Assembly (NCBI GenBank): GCA_027625915.1
Contig: JANTQA010000070.1
Span: 11,227,001-11,291,000, forward strand
Length of the DNA stretch: 64,000 bases
Direction: 5' to 3'
Source of the DNA: Anaeramoeba flamelloides
Taxonomy: Eukaryota; Metamonada; Anaeramoebidae
The position numbers were made by a program, and so were the translations under genes. The notes under the pieces are model-generated. The model was not told the DNA's origin and ran no database searches. It saw only the letters and a list, made by a program, of their open reading frames with translations. Below are positions 1 to 11,483 of this stretch, one piece after another; within the stretch, counting starts at the first letter, position 1; each line of letters begins with the position of its first letter.

Positions 1-1
1 A

Positions 2-541
2 AAATTCAATCAAATTCTTGAAAAATGGATCAAAGAAGCTGGTTGCAATTCAAATTTGCAAAAAAGATTTAATTCAAGAACAGATGGATGGAAAATTGCA
101 ACCTTCCATGAAAAATGCGATAAAAAGGGAAAATCAATAATTCTAGTAAAATTAAATAATAAATCCTTATTCGGTGGATTCACAGCAATAGATTGGAATT
201 CAACAGATGAAGATAAACAATCAATAGGAAATAAATCATTTCTTTTTTCCTTAATTCGCCTGGATCCAAATTTTACAGAACCTTTAAAAATGCATGTTTT
301 TCAGAAAAAAGAGGAAGAAATATATTGTCATCCAAATTGTGGACCATATTTTGGAAGAGATTTAGAATTAGGACATAGCTTCAAAAAAAAGTATATGAAT
401 GAAGATGCCTATTCAAATCTGGGTTATACATATAAAGCCCCTTTTGGATACGAATATGATTCAAAACAAGCCAAGAATTTTTTAGCAGGTTCCTATGAAA
501 ATTGGAAAATTTCTCAAATTGAAATTTTTTGTGAAAATTAA
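2..541 (+). CDS. TLDc domain protein, 3' end only (gene runs off the left edge)
   Basis: The frame is open from the first bases of the window to a TAA at 539-541, so this is the last part of a gene starting upstream. The visible 179 residues form a TLDc-type domain: an aromatic/basic start around FNSRTDGWK, the Gly-rich FGGFTAIDWNS turn, LFSLIRLDP, the acidic GRDLELG strand, YKAPFGYEYDS and a C-terminal WKISQIEIFC ending right at the stop. TLDc domains in eukaryotes are linked to oxidative-stress resistance and V-ATPase binding; in amoebae they often end BTB or B-box proteins. The first in-frame ATG lies well inside the domain, so no start should be placed in this window. A decayed relative lies on the minus strand at 25585-26257 and shares long stretches of sequence, so the two are paralogues. 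Domain call is confident; the function of this gene is not known. Confidence 0.85.
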   Translation, partial: KFNQILEKWIKEAGCNSNLQKRFNSRTDGWKIATFHEKCDKKGKSIILVKLNNKSLFGGFTAIDWNSTDEDKQSIGNKSFLFSLIRLDPNFTEPLKMHVFQKKEEEIYCHPNCGPYFGRDLELGHSFKKKYMNEDAYSNLGYTYKAPFGYEYDSKQAKNFLAGSYENWKISQIEIFCEN

Positions 542-1535
542 AAACCAAATTCAATTGTTTTTTTTAATCTTAGTATTTAATTTATTAAATTTTCTCTTTT
601 TCCATTAATTTAATAAGTTACTCTTTTTTGTTTCAAAAATAGTTCAATTTTAAATTTTAAATTAAACCATTTTTTATTTTCAATTTTTTTTCTCTTTTTC
701 TTACTTTTCAAAAATAAAATTATTACATTTTTCATAAATTATTTTTTTCATTTTTCTTTTTTGCTCTTTTTCTTACTATTATATTAAAAATAAATTAAAA
801 ATAAATGATTACATTCTTCATTTTTTAATTTTATTATTTTTATTCTATTCACGCGTGTAACCACAAGTCTAAATTTATCACGATTCTTATAGATTCTAAA
901 TACATGGAGTTCTATACATACATTTCTGGACATTTCAAATAAGAAAATTGTTTTGGTAAAACACATTCTTTGAATTAATCTTTTCTAAAGAAGGAAAGTT
1001 TTACTTTCAAAAAATTGTTCCTAATTTAGAATGATACACTCAACCTACATTAGATAGAAAACAAAGAATTTGATGGAAAATCAAGAAATGAAAAGGTAAA
1101 CTTAAATAATAATAAATAAAATAAAAAAGTAAATAGGGTAAAATTCTAAGTGTTCAAATCACTGTGTATTATACAATTATTTTATGTTTTCATTATTTTT
1201 AATTTAAAACAAAAATATTCTAACAGAATTGATATTTTTATAAAAACCTAAATAATTTTTTTTTATTTTGAAAGTAGGAAATTTAATTTCATCTTACAGC
1301 AATGACGCCTTTTTTAATTTAAGAAATAAAATGAAAATAAATTTAATTTCGGGTTGATTTTTCAAGTTAAAAAAAAACACCATTTAGCTTTCAGAGGATT
1401 TAAAATTATTGTTTAAAAATCAAAGATTTTATTTTTTTTCCGATATTGAATTTCTTTTTTATTGAGAAGAAAAGTTACTAATAAGAAAAATAAAGTATTT
1501 ACCTATTAATACTGGAAGAACAGAAACTAGTACGC

Positions 1536-1682
1536 ATGGACAACTTGAAAACAAAAAGAAAAGACAAAAACAAAAACCAACAAAAAATTAATAAAGATCT
1601 GATCAAAAAGTTAAAAATTAAAGTTACTAAACAACTACCTCTCAACGAAGCAGAACGATTTATTGGAAATAATAACAACTGA
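1536..1682 (+). pseudogene. Short lysine-rich coding-like remnant, family unknown
   Basis: An ATG opens a 48-residue frame rich in Lys, Asn and Gln, then a motif LPLNEAERFIGN. After one TGA the same frame continues as YKIKYEGCGYFL before the next stop, with amino-acid use much less AT-biased than the surroundings. This suggests a decayed exon rather than chance, but no family is recognised and no partner exon is seen. Confidence 0.25.
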
Positions 1683-1737
1683 TATAAGATTAAATATGAG
1701 GGCTGTGGTTATTTTTTGAGTCCTTATTGATAAAAAT

Positions 1738-1769
<32 letters not shown>

Positions 1770-2232
1770 GATTTTGTACATACTGAATTTGAAAAACCTT
1801 TTTTTTTTTTTTTCATTTTTCTTTTTATTTTTTGAACTATTTAAAATTTAGAAGTTGTTTGATTCCAAATTTTTTTTTTTTCGTTATCATCTAAATTACT
1901 ATTTTACCATTAGGAATCACAGCTGTAAGAGAATCTTTGATCACTCCCTTTATTCAATAAAGAAATAAAAATAAAGAAAAAAAATCAAAGAATATACACT
2001 ATTCTTAATAATTCTGTAGAATCTAGACACTTGATGGTACTTCCCTTATTTCTGAATTTTTATTTAGAAATTTGAAAAACGAATCATAATTTTCTTTATC
2101 ATTAACTAATCACAAAAGAAATAATGATTCTTTATTTTTATTTATATCAAAGATAATATTTTGATTATTTTTGGTGATTTGATTAAATCTTTTGTCAAAA
2201 TTATTTCGATTTTCTATAGAGAAGGGGCCTCT

Positions 2233-2405
2233 TTAGGTTTTTTTTTTTTTTTGAGAAACAAAACATAAAATTATTTAATTTTCTGTTTATTTCTTAAATT
2301 GAAAAAAACTGCAGTTAGCTTTTCCAGAATTCAAAAGAATAGAGTATATTCAAAGATTTTACTCTATTCTTTTAAATTCTGGAAAAGCTAGGCACTTGAT
2401 GACAC
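2233..2405 (-). repeat. Hairpin-cassette element, copy 1
   Basis: Two inverted repeats lie side by side. The first (about 2235-2312) is the Lys-codon-like A/T hairpin built on AGGTTTTTTT and its complement around an ACAGAAAATT core. The second (2313-2394) has arms of about 30 bases starting TTAGCTTTTCCAGAATT and ending AATTCTGGAAAAGCTA. It ends in the constant tail GGCACTTGATGACAC. The same tail and arms recur at 13522-13910, 26785-26958, 28843-29164 and 45869-46440. Confidence 0.7.
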
Positions 2406-2739
2406 AATCTCATAGAAAATGATTGATATCTCTATCTATTTCTGAGTTGAAATATTTTTTGCATAAATTACAAGATTTTGTTATTATTTTATTCCAATTC
2501 ATAAACATTAGAATATCTATTACGAAAAAATGTGAAGTTTCTTAGTTTTAATATAGAAGTTGAACCTTTCCATTTTAAATATTGTTGTTGTTTGTTTATA
2601 TTCTTATTATATGCCACAATTTTTTAATATTCTTTACCTTTCCATCCAGAACTATTTATTATCAAGTTTTCACTAAATTGAATATGATATACGACTAGTA
2701 ATTTTTAATTTTTTAATTTCCAAATGATATTTTCATTAT

Positions 2740-3330
2740 TTATCAATCATCTTGATTAATGAAAAAATAAAAAGAAATCATCAAATAACAGGAAAAAAAT
2801 TCATAGAATCTCATTAATAAAAATCTTATTAACAATAAAAAGAAGTAAAAAAATTGATCCAAAAAAAAAATTCAAATTTGAGAAAAAACAATTAAACTTT
2901 TCTTTTTTCAAATTTATAATTGGTTAAATTTCTTAATTTTAAACAAATTGCTTATTTCAACACATCAAAAATTTCCTTCACTTTAATTTAATTTGTGGTT
3001 ATTTTGTAACTCTCTATAAATTTGCCAAATTTAGGATAAAATTGTAAGATTCTTGAGAAAATAATAACACAATTGAGAAATTGAAAAAAAAATGAAAAAA
3101 AGAATCTTCGAGTCCTCAAAAGGTGGTCAAGAGTGAAACTATGGAAACTAGCCTAGTTGTGATCTAAATTATAATTCACAAACGTTCAAATTGGAAATTG
3201 AGTTTCACTTTTTGGAGTTTTTGTATCAACGATTATTTTTTTTTCATTCTTGATATTTAGAGATCAATTGTACTCCACTTTTGATCAATGTTTAAATTGG
3301 TATTAGGCACGCAAAAAAAGAACTAGTTTT
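2740..3330 (+). repeat. Dispersed repeat family C, copy 1
   Basis: Shares a diverged but collinear sequence with 57700-58290 (+) and with the complements of 24490-25260 and 31490-32080. Recognisable landmarks are the segment running from the AAATTTCTT..AAACAAATTG block to TTTAATTTAATTTGTGGTTA. No open frame of any length; nature unknown. Confidence 0.5.
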
Positions 3331-4709
3331 TTTTTTCACTTTCAGAAAATTATTTTTTTAGTATTGCCTTGATCCGTAAGGTTTATTCTATAGGAATTTT
3401 GAAAAAATATGATCTTGTATAGAATGTGGAAACGTGTTACCTTTGTTCTTTGCTGATCGATCTTTAAACTTATATGTTTTTTAATAATGTTTCAAAAAAG
3501 ACAAATTTTGGTAATATATTTTTCAATGTTTTCCAAAATCTGAAATGAATATGTTAGACTCATAAATTGGGGCGGGTAAGTAATAAAAAAGTCTGTGTTG
3601 TGAGTTATCGCTTGATATATTTGTTTCCCTTTTACTCGTTTTACCTAAAAAAAAAAAAAAAACAAATTTTTTAAAAAGTTCCAAATAAAACCAATCCTAA
3701 ATAAAAATTACAATTGTAAACCAAAAAATCAAAATTAATATATAAAATATACCAAATCAATTTTCCTTATGCTCATAAATTCGGATTTCGGAAAATTATG
3801 AAAAAAATTGCCAAAAACTGTCTTTTTGAACCACTATTAAAACCCATACCAAGTCCAAGATCAATTAGAAAAGAACCAAAATCAAAAATCACCAAACTCT
3901 TGTACAAGATAATCTTTTTTCAAATTTCAGGGATTTTATCCCTTACCCTTATGAATGATTTAAAAAATGTTTTTCAGTTTTTAGTTCAAATTTATCTGAT
4001 ATTTCAATTATTTTAACTTGGTTTTGAGTCAAGAATTTTATTTGCATCAATCGAATTAAATTTGTAAATTAGTTGATTTTCGTTCTCGTATTTGTCAAAA
4101 TGTTTTAAAAGTGGGTTACTGAAAATAGAAAAATGGAAATTGAACAAAAAGCAGCATAGGTCTTTTGTTAATTCATTAGCAATAAATACAAAAACTCTTA
4201 AGAAAGAAAAGAAGAGATGTTTCGTTTCCTTAATAATTTAAATTTTAACCCAACAGCCATTAAATCTCAATTATTTTGTATTTAAATGCATCAATTCGGT
4301 ATTTGTTTACTTTTGGTTTTGGTCTACTGATCCAGAATATTGGAAAGACCCTTTTCTCCAATAAGGAGTAAAGGCGTTTCCGTTACTCATTTCCTTTTTT
4401 CATGTGATGTTTGATTCCATAGTTATCTAAAGATAAAAATCATAACAAAGAAAAAAGTAAATTAAAAAAATGAAATTTTCAAGATCCGAAAACACACCAA
4501 GAATAGTAATTTAAGTTTGGTCACATTTTTGTATTTTTGTTATCCTAATAGCGTTTAGAAAAATCTCCAAAACAAATACCATGGAAGTACGTCCAGAAAA
4601 TGTCTCATTTTTGTCCTTATAATAATTACAAAACAATATTTTATTTAATTGTTTTGCTTTATATTTTATTTTTTTATTTTTTTCAATCTCAAGAAGGATC
4701 TTTTGTTAA

Positions 4710-7607
4710 ATGGCCAATAATCACAATTCACCAACCGAAAAGCAAGGGTGGTTTAGTAGTGCTGGTAAATGGATCGGAAATATTTTTGGGTTGTACGACG
4801 ATCAAGAAAATGAACAAGCCATGCGCCAAAACAAAATTACCCCTAACAAGGCTTTGTCTCGAAATCTTCCTCTTTCTACGTCAAGAATCCAAAGGCATAA
4901 CCCAAAAGTTTCACAATTAAAATTCAAACAGCCATTGACTTCTCGTAAAAGGAGATCCTTACGATCTCCTCAGCAGATTGATATTGAGGAATTGACATCG
5001 CCATCAAGGCAATTTTCAAAAAAAAAAAGCAATAGAAAACAAAACGTTAAGGCTTTAAAGAAAAAAGAAAAAAGAAGAAGAAAACCAAAGCACAAACAAA
5101 ACAAAATGTATTCTAACGGCAAAACATCACAACCCACAACAAATCTCCTTCCAAACTATTTTAGTTTACCAAAACAAGATTTAACATTAAAATTTTGTTC
5201 AGGGATTACACGGGAAGAATACCAACAGGCGATGGAGTTATTAAATTCTAGTCTTGAAATTGGTGAAAGAAAAAGAAAAAGGAAAACGAAAGAATCAAAA
5301 AAAGTAAAAAAACAAAACCAAAACCAAACACAAGAAAACAAAGAACACAGGGAAGACCGTGAATACAGGGAAGAAGAAAAAAATAATCAAAAAAAACGCA
5401 GAAGGATGAATAAAAAACAATCAAGTAATAAAAAAAAGAGCAAGGTTTCTGAAAGCTTTTCAAAAAAAAAAAAAAAAAAAAATCAAAATTCAGATAAAAG
5501 AAAACGATCGAGAAAAAAGAAGAAAACAAAAAAACTACTGTCATCCAAAAGTTTGAATATTAATGAAGGTCAAACCAATTCAAACAAAAATGACAAATTT
5601 AAACTCAACATTTCAAACGATGAGAAACCCAGTTCGATCTTAACGCAAAAACCTACTGGGGAATCAAATGAGACAAAAAAAGAAAAATCCAATTTATTTA
5701 ATTTTGGAAAGGCAGTTAAAGGAGGGCCAATTAAAAATATTGAATCCTTTGGGAAACCAAAAAAAAGAACTCAAAATAAAACAGAAAAAAAAACATATCA
5801 TTTTGGCGTACCTAAAAAAGAAATAAAAGAAAAAGAAACCCCAAAAATTGAAATTGAAAATATTGATGAGAAAAACAAGCACAATAATAATACTCCAAAA
5901 ACATTTAACTTTGGCATTAAAAAGGCAGAAAAAGAAAAAAAAACTGAAAAACCAAAATTCCAATTTGGTGTTGATAAAAAGGAAAGAGAAACAAAACAAA
6001 AAAAAACCAATTTATTTAATTTTGGAAAGACAGTAAAAGGAGGGACAATTAAAAATATTGAATCCTTTGGGAAACCAAAAAAAAGAACTCAAAATAAGAC
6101 AGAAAAAAAAACATATCATTTTGGAGTACCTAAAAAAGAAATAATAGAAAAAGAAACTATAAAAACAAATAATCAGGATAAGGATAAACACCAAAGCATA
6201 AATAATAAAACCAAAGCGTTTAATTTTGGAATTAAAAACAAAAAATCAGAAGCAGATAAAGTTACAAAAACTGAAGAAAAAACTGAAAAACCAAAATTCC
6301 AATTTGGTGTTGCTAAAAAGGAAACCGAAACAAAACAAAAAAAAAACAATTTATTTAATTTTGGAAAGACAGTAAAAGGAGGGCCAATTAAAAATATTGA
6401 ATCCTTTGGAAAACCAAAAAAAAGAACTCAAAATAAAACAGAAAAAAAAACATATCATTTTGGCGTACCTAAAAAAGAAATAATAGAAAAAGAAACTATA
6501 AAAACAAATAATCAGGATAAGGATAAACACCAAAGCATAAATAATAAAACCAAAGCGTTTAATTTTGGAATTAAAAACAAAAAATCAGAAGCAGATAAAG
6601 TTACAAAAACTGAAGAAAAAACTGAAAAACCAAAATTTAAATTTGGTGTTGCTAAAAATCAAACAGAAACAAAACAAAAAAAAAACAATTTATTTAATTT
6701 TGGAAAGACAGTAAAAGGAGGGCCAATTAAAAATATTGAATCCTTTGGAAAACCAAAAAAAAGAACTCAAAATAAGACAGAAAAAAAAACATATCATTTT
6801 GGCGTACCTAAAAAAGAAATAAAAGAAAAAGAAACCCCAAAAATTGAAATTAAAAATATTGATGAGAAAAAAAAACACAATAATAATACTCCAAAAACAT
6901 TTAATTTTGGGATTAAAAAATCAGAAAAAGAAAAAAAAACTGAAAAACCAAAATTCCAATTTGGTGTTCCTAAAAAAGAAACAGAAACAAAACAAGAAAG
7001 GCCAAAATTACATTACCAATTTAGTTTTAAATTATCTTCAGATAATAAGAAAACAGCAACAAATAATTCTTTTTTTAAATCTGATAATAAAAAATATGAA
7101 ATTGAAAAACCAAAAACAAATCCATTTTCTTTTTTATCAAAACAATCGGATATAATTGACGAAAAAAAATTACAAGATTCCAAAAATAACTATAACTTTT
7201 TAAATATTAATACATCTTCTTCAAGTCAATCAAGAAAGAGAGGATTCCAAACAAGATCACAAAATGAAAAACCATTGCAATCCACATTTGAAAAAAATTC
7301 TAGATCACATTCTCATCGAAATAGTATCATGAATAATTCAACTAAACCAAAAATTACCAATCAAAATTCCTTATTTTCTAAAAAAAGAAAAAGAATTAAT
7401 AATAGAAAGAGAAAAACTTCCGAAGGTATAAAGAATCGCAACGAAAGCAACAGTACTAATCTCTCAGGTTCAAACTTTGACTCTATATCGAATACTAATC
7501 CTTTTTTTTCAATAAATCCTCAAAAAGATGTTGATGTTGATGTTGATGTTGACGTTGATCTTACAAAACCTTATGACTTTTCTTCCAAAAAAGATAAAAA
7601 AAACTAA
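4710..7607 (+). CDS. FxFG-repeat, Lys-rich nucleoporin-like protein (nuclear basket type)
   Basis: A 965-residue single-exon frame; an in-frame TAA lies directly before the ATG, which fixes the start unless a small 5' exon exists. Residues about 13-29 (GWFSSAGKWIGNIFGLY) can form an amphipathic helix, followed by a basic region with several runs like a nuclear localisation signal (residues 90-280). Residues about 328-765 hold four tandem units of 104-113 residues, each with FNFG, SFGKP, YHFG, FNFG and FQFG/FKFG motifs separated by charged Lys/Glu/Thr linkers. FxFG motifs in charged spacers after an N-terminal amphipathic helix are known from nuclear-basket nucleoporins of the Nup1/Nup60/Nup153 and Nup2/Nup50 groups, which bind importins and the inner nuclear membrane. 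Further FSF/FFS motifs occur to the C-terminus, which ends after an Asp-Val repeat. The assignment is by architecture only; a generic low-complexity nuclear protein is the alternative. Confidence 0.6.
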   Translation: MANNHNSPTEKQGWFSSAGKWIGNIFGLYDDQENEQAMRQNKITPNKALSRNLPLSTSRIQRHNPKVSQLKFKQPLTSRKRRSLRSPQQIDIEELTSPSRQFSKKKSNRKQNVKALKKKEKRRRKPKHKQNKMYSNGKTSQPTTNLLPNYFSLPKQDLTLKFCSGITREEYQQAMELLNSSLEIGERKRKRKTKESKKVKKQNQNQTQENKEHREDREYREEEKNNQKKRRRMNKKQSSNKKKSKVSESFSKKKKKKNQNSDKRKRSRKKKKTKKLLSSKSLNINEGQTNSNKNDKFKLNISNDEKPSSILTQKPTGESNETKKEKSNLFNFGKAVKGGPIKNIESFGKPKKRTQNKTEKKTYHFGVPKKEIKEKETPKIEIENIDEKNKHNNNTPKTFNFGIKKAEKEKKTEKPKFQFGVDKKERETKQKKTNLFNFGKTVKGGTIKNIESFGKPKKRTQNKTEKKTYHFGVPKKEIIEKETIKTNNQDKDKHQSINNKTKAFNFGIKNKKSEADKVTKTEEKTEKPKFQFGVAKKETETKQKKNNLFNFGKTVKGGPIKNIESFGKPKKRTQNKTEKKTYHFGVPKKEIIEKETIKTNNQDKDKHQSINNKTKAFNFGIKNKKSEADKVTKTEEKTEKPKFKFGVAKNQTETKQKKNNLFNFGKTVKGGPIKNIESFGKPKKRTQNKTEKKTYHFGVPKKEIKEKETPKIEIKNIDEKKKHNNNTPKTFNFGIKKSEKEKKTEKPKFQFGVPKKETETKQERPKLHYQFSFKLSSDNKKTATNNSFFKSDNKKYEIEKPKTNPFSFLSKQSDIIDEKKLQDSKNNYNFLNINTSSSSQSRKRGFQTRSQNEKPLQSTFEKNSRSHSHRNSIMNNSTKPKITNQNSLFSKKRKRINNRKRKTSEGIKNRNESNSTNLSGSNFDSISNTNPFFSINPQKDVDVDVDVDVDLTKPYDFSSKKDKKN
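5691..6995 (+). repeat. Four tandem coding repeats in the FxFG gene, order A-B-B-A
   Basis: Units begin at 5691, 6009, 6348 and 6687. Units 2 and 3 are nearly identical and share one linker type (with KTNNQDKDKHQSINNKTKA). Units 1 and 4 share another (with NNNTPKTFNFGIKK). Unit lengths are about 318, 339, 339 and 309 bases. The near identity of B-B and of the shared left half in all four points to recent duplication or gene conversion. Confidence 0.85.
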
Positions 7608-8059
7608 TCATAAATGAATGTTATTTTTTTCTCGGGTATAATTTTCAAAATCCACAAAATGTTTTTGATATTTCTTAAACTTGACAAATCACATACATTT
7701 AATAATTCGTTATTTGGATTTTTTGTTCAACAAATCTACATTTGAAAAAACAATAATAAGAAATATGCTATTTTCATTTTTTTTTTTTTGATCATTTTTC
7801 ATTTTATTTTTAATAAGAAAAACATTTTTTCCTATAAATTGAAATATCATTATATACACAATTAGACAATAAACCATTATAAAAAAAAATTAAAAATTAA
7901 AGAATTATTACAAGTTTATATTTCTTTTTCCATTTATTTGATTTTTTTTATTTTATGAATTTTTATTATTTATTGTTGTTATAAACTTTGTTTCTGTCAA
8001 GGTGGATGAAAATTTTTTTCATATATCAATTATTTTTTATACTTACTCTTTGAAGAATA

Positions 8060-8480
8060 AATAATAAATAAAGAAAAATAATACACAATAGAAAATCGTT
8101 GATATCTGTCTGAAGGAAAAATATTTATCAATATCTTTTCTTAAAAATTGATAAACCAAAATTATTATTTAACCTTTGAGAAAAAAACAATAATTCTCAT
8201 TTTGATCTTCAATCGAAGATCCAAAACAAATTCCAATAGAGATCAATATGATTTCTCTAAAATGATTATCACGGTTTCAATATCATTGTGATAGCACATG
8301 TTTTTATTTTGTGACAATTGATCTTTCCATAAATAAAAAAAATGACAAATAAATTATGTGTCAAAAAAATCTGAAAAAAAACAGTAAAAATGTACAAGAT
8401 GATAAAAAAATTGTAAATTTCCAAAAAAAAATTTTTTTCTTCTAATTTCTGATTAAAATCCTTTAAAAATGTGTAATTCG
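8060..8480 (+). repeat. Dispersed repeat family E, copy 1
   Basis: Collinear with 38590-39230 and 59580-60040 in the same orientation, and with 12610-13150 and 37490-38170 in reverse. Landmarks are GAT(A)TC(T)GTCTGAA, a TTTTCTTAAAAATTGA block, a GATCTTCAATCGAAGATC-like block and AATTCCAATAGAGATCAA. Non-coding; type unknown. Confidence 0.6.
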
Positions 8481-9699
8481 TTCATTATAACTGCGTCACT
8501 TTGACTGTAGAATAGCTTATTTCTGTTTTATTTTATTAATTTTCATTTTTTGATAAAAATAATCTTTTTTTTTTTTTTTTAATTTGAGATATTTTTCTCT
8601 CTTTCCTTTATCATATTAAAATATTAAAAATTTTAATGGTTAATTATTTATTGCTTGGTGAGTAATGAATACAATTATTATATATCCCTTAGAGCCCCAA
8701 ATAAACGAATTGTCTTCGAAATAAAATATTTTATTTAAGTTGTTTTGAAAGGATTTTAAGATACAGAATTAATAAAGAATTATCTTAGAAAGAAAAATTC
8801 ATAATTAAAAATTGTAGAGTTGAATATATGAAAAAAAATAACACCAAAAAAATTTAACAAACTTTGAAAATTTTTTTCATAGTTATTATGATTTTATTAT
8901 TTTTCCAAATTTTGTCAAAATAAATTTTTTTTTTTTTTTTTTGAAAATTTTGTCTAGACATCAAAAAATAATTAATTTTAATGATTAAAACAAATCAAAC
9001 TTTACAGGAAATTTTGGGAGAATTTACACCCCAAAATTGGCTAAAATACTTGATTAAATAATTTATTCATTACAAAAGTTATTTTAACATCTCATAGAAA
9101 TTTTATTTTATCGATTGATTACTAACCAATAGTAATATATATATATATTATTCTAAATAATTTTATAATAAAAAAAAAATATAAATTAAATTTTAAAAAA
9201 AAATAATATTTTTTTTTATTGGTTAAATTTGAAATTTTTTCAAACAAGAATTGTTATCAAATTTTAAATAATTTTGCCAATAGTTTGAGTCGGATTAATA
9301 ATTGATTTATTTTTTAATTTTTATTATTTTTTAATTTTTGACCTTTTAAAATCGAGATACACAAATTAAAGAATATTATTTTATAAGGGGTCATATCTCA
9401 AAAATTAATTTTCAAGATCTGGGTTAATTTAAATTGAAAAAATAAAATTTTGCAGATATATAATTTAATTTTTAACTAATAATAGAATTCAAAAAAAAAA
9501 AAATCTTCGAAACCAAAGATTTTTTTATTATCTTTTAATAATAATTAAAAGTTCTTTTTTATTTTTTTTTAAAATTTAGGGCTGATTACCTTATCTATTA
9601 AAAAAGTTTTTAATTGCTCAATTCGAACAGATTAAATCAAATTATTTTATATTTTTTTTTTTTTTTGTTTTTCAATTATTATCTATTTTTTAAATAAAA

Positions 9700-10160
9700 A
9701 TTTTACAAGAATATTCATATTAAACTTTTATTTTTATCCTAAAGAAATGAATTTAATTTTTCTCTTGATTGGATATTTATTGAAATTTTTTTGATTAATT
9801 TATTTTATTTATTTATTTATTTTATCATTAAAACTGATAAGATTATTTAATTTTTATTATTAATAAATCAATGTATTGAGTTTTTAATAACTATTATTGT
9901 AATAAAAGTTCTTCTGTAAAAAATTAAAAAAAAAAGAAAAATCTTTAAAGAAAGTTTAAAAATCAATAATTATTATTATTTTCCCTCAAACACTTAAAAA
10001 TAATACAACACGTAACTACTTTATCTTTTAACTATTTTGAGTTTTTGTTATAATTCAAATCTGGATTAAAGACAAATATGAGAGTACATAGATTAGCAAA
10101 TCAAAATAATTTTTAATATTTTATTTTAAACTTGATGAAATTTAGGTAAATCCGGGTACT
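9700..10160 (+). repeat. Dispersed repeat family H, copy 1
   Basis: Matches 21560-21960 over the AATCAATGTATT, AAATCTGGATTAAAGA and CTTGATGAAAT landmarks, and 38270-38570 over its first part. In two of the three copies it is followed by a TA microsatellite and then by family F. Confidence 0.5.
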
Positions 10161-10199
10161 AAAGGGTTATATATATATATATATATATAATATTCCAAA

Positions 10200-10750
10200 A
10201 ATTTGGCATAGTTTAAAAAGTTGAAAGAATAGCAATACAACATTTTACTTTCAATTTGGAAATTATTTTAATTTTACAAATTATTTCATTTTTTTTTTCT
10301 TTTCTGTTTTGTTTTGATAACATTTTCATAGTTTCAAAATCTGTTTAATTTGATAAGGATTTTTTTACAATGATTGATCTAAGATTCAGGTTGAGAATTT
10401 ACTAAATAGAAGAATTCAAATAAAATTAATTGACCATAAAATCAATTGATCGATCAATATTCCTAATAGAATTTCAAAATATTTTATCAATACATTTTTT
10501 TTAAGCCCTACTCCAAATTTTTTAAAAGTCTCTTTATGTATTAGTATTAATAATTATTTTTTTTTTATGTTGTGATTATTATAATTTATTAACAATTGTT
10601 ATATTCCAATTAGTGAGTGGTTCTAATTTGGTATTTCTTCTTGAATTGATTAAATAAAAATCTTTTTTCACCAATTGAATTTTGAGGTGTTGAAAATTTT
10701 GAATAGGGGTTGCTAATAAATTCTTTCAAATTTTTTGGGAATTAGTTTAA
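10200..10750 (-). repeat. Dispersed repeat family F, copy 1 (reverse)
   Basis: Reverse-complement match to 21980-22500 and 60110-60680. Landmarks here are TTGATCGATCAATATTCCTA and TTAGTGAGTGGTTCTAATTT. Non-coding. Confidence 0.6.
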
Positions 10751-11483
10751 TTCTTTGAATTATTCAACAAAACAAAAAAGAATATTTTTTTTTAATTTTT
10801 TATTGAAATTAACTACAAAAATTTATGATTGAATTTATTTTAGCTTTTATCATTTATTCTCTGGCAATATTTATTTTCCCGAATTCTATTTCAGAAAAAA
10901 TTAATATGTTTTCATTTTCAAGAACAAAAAAAAAAAAAAAAATATATTAAAATCAATTAAATTTTTATTTTTTGAATTGTAAATTCAATAAAACGTGAAA
11001 AAAATAAAAATAAAACATGAAAAAAATAAAAATAGTTATTTTTAATAAAAATAAAAACAGAAGAATTCAATTTAAAAGATTTCATTATTAATTGAAAATT
11101 AAATAATAATATCATTTTGTAATTTAAATTTGAATATTTGCAATAAATCAAAATATTCTTTTTTAAATTAGAAAAATATTGCAAGGAATTGATTCACCAA
11201 TTTGGGATATAAAATTAAATTGAATTTGTATTTTATATTTTTTCTTTTAAAAACAATTATTTTTTTATCATCTTTGTATTACGACTATTATTATTATTAC
11301 AATCATTATTTGTTTGTTGTATTTAATAATAATATTCCTTTTAATTATTTAATCTAAATCAATTTTTTTTTTTTTTAATTTTTTTTTTTTTTTTTTATTA
11401 TTAAAAAATTAAAGAAATAATAGAAGAATCTATAATTAAGATAATATAGGCAATAATAAAAATATCAATTGTTTGTTTTTTTA

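Larger units (their letters stand above)
542..4709. other. Non-coding AT-rich intergenic region with decayed repeats
   Basis: No convincing gene is seen. The stretch holds homopolymer T runs (a T run of about 29 at 1741-1769), one clear hairpin cassette at 2233-2405, a degenerate one near 1300-1440, a copy of dispersed family C at 2740-3330, and a short stretch at 3830-3995 that recurs near 57480-57590. A small possible ORF lies at 1536-1682. Confidence 0.6.
7608..11483. other. Non-coding repeat region
   Basis: No gene is seen. Contents are dispersed family E (8060-8480), family H (9700-10160), family F in reverse (10200-10750), short TA microsatellites (9139, 10170-10189) and long T runs. 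The end lies just beyond the 3' end of the PQ-loop gene. Confidence 0.6.

Noticed and set aside
3798-4016. 72-codon plus-strand frame
   Set aside because: Part of it recurs near 57480-57590 without the frame, so it is repeat DNA.
4600-4920. Plus-strand frame MSHFCPYNNYK overlapping the start of the FxFG gene
   Set aside because: Different frame from the gene; AT-rich hydrophobic run typical of T-rich DNA. A small 5' exon at ATGGAA|GTACGT (about 4580) was considered but gives no open frame into the gene.
5156-6878. Minus-strand Phe-rich frames
   Set aside because: Antisense of the Lys-rich FxFG gene; they repeat with the same period as its tandem units.
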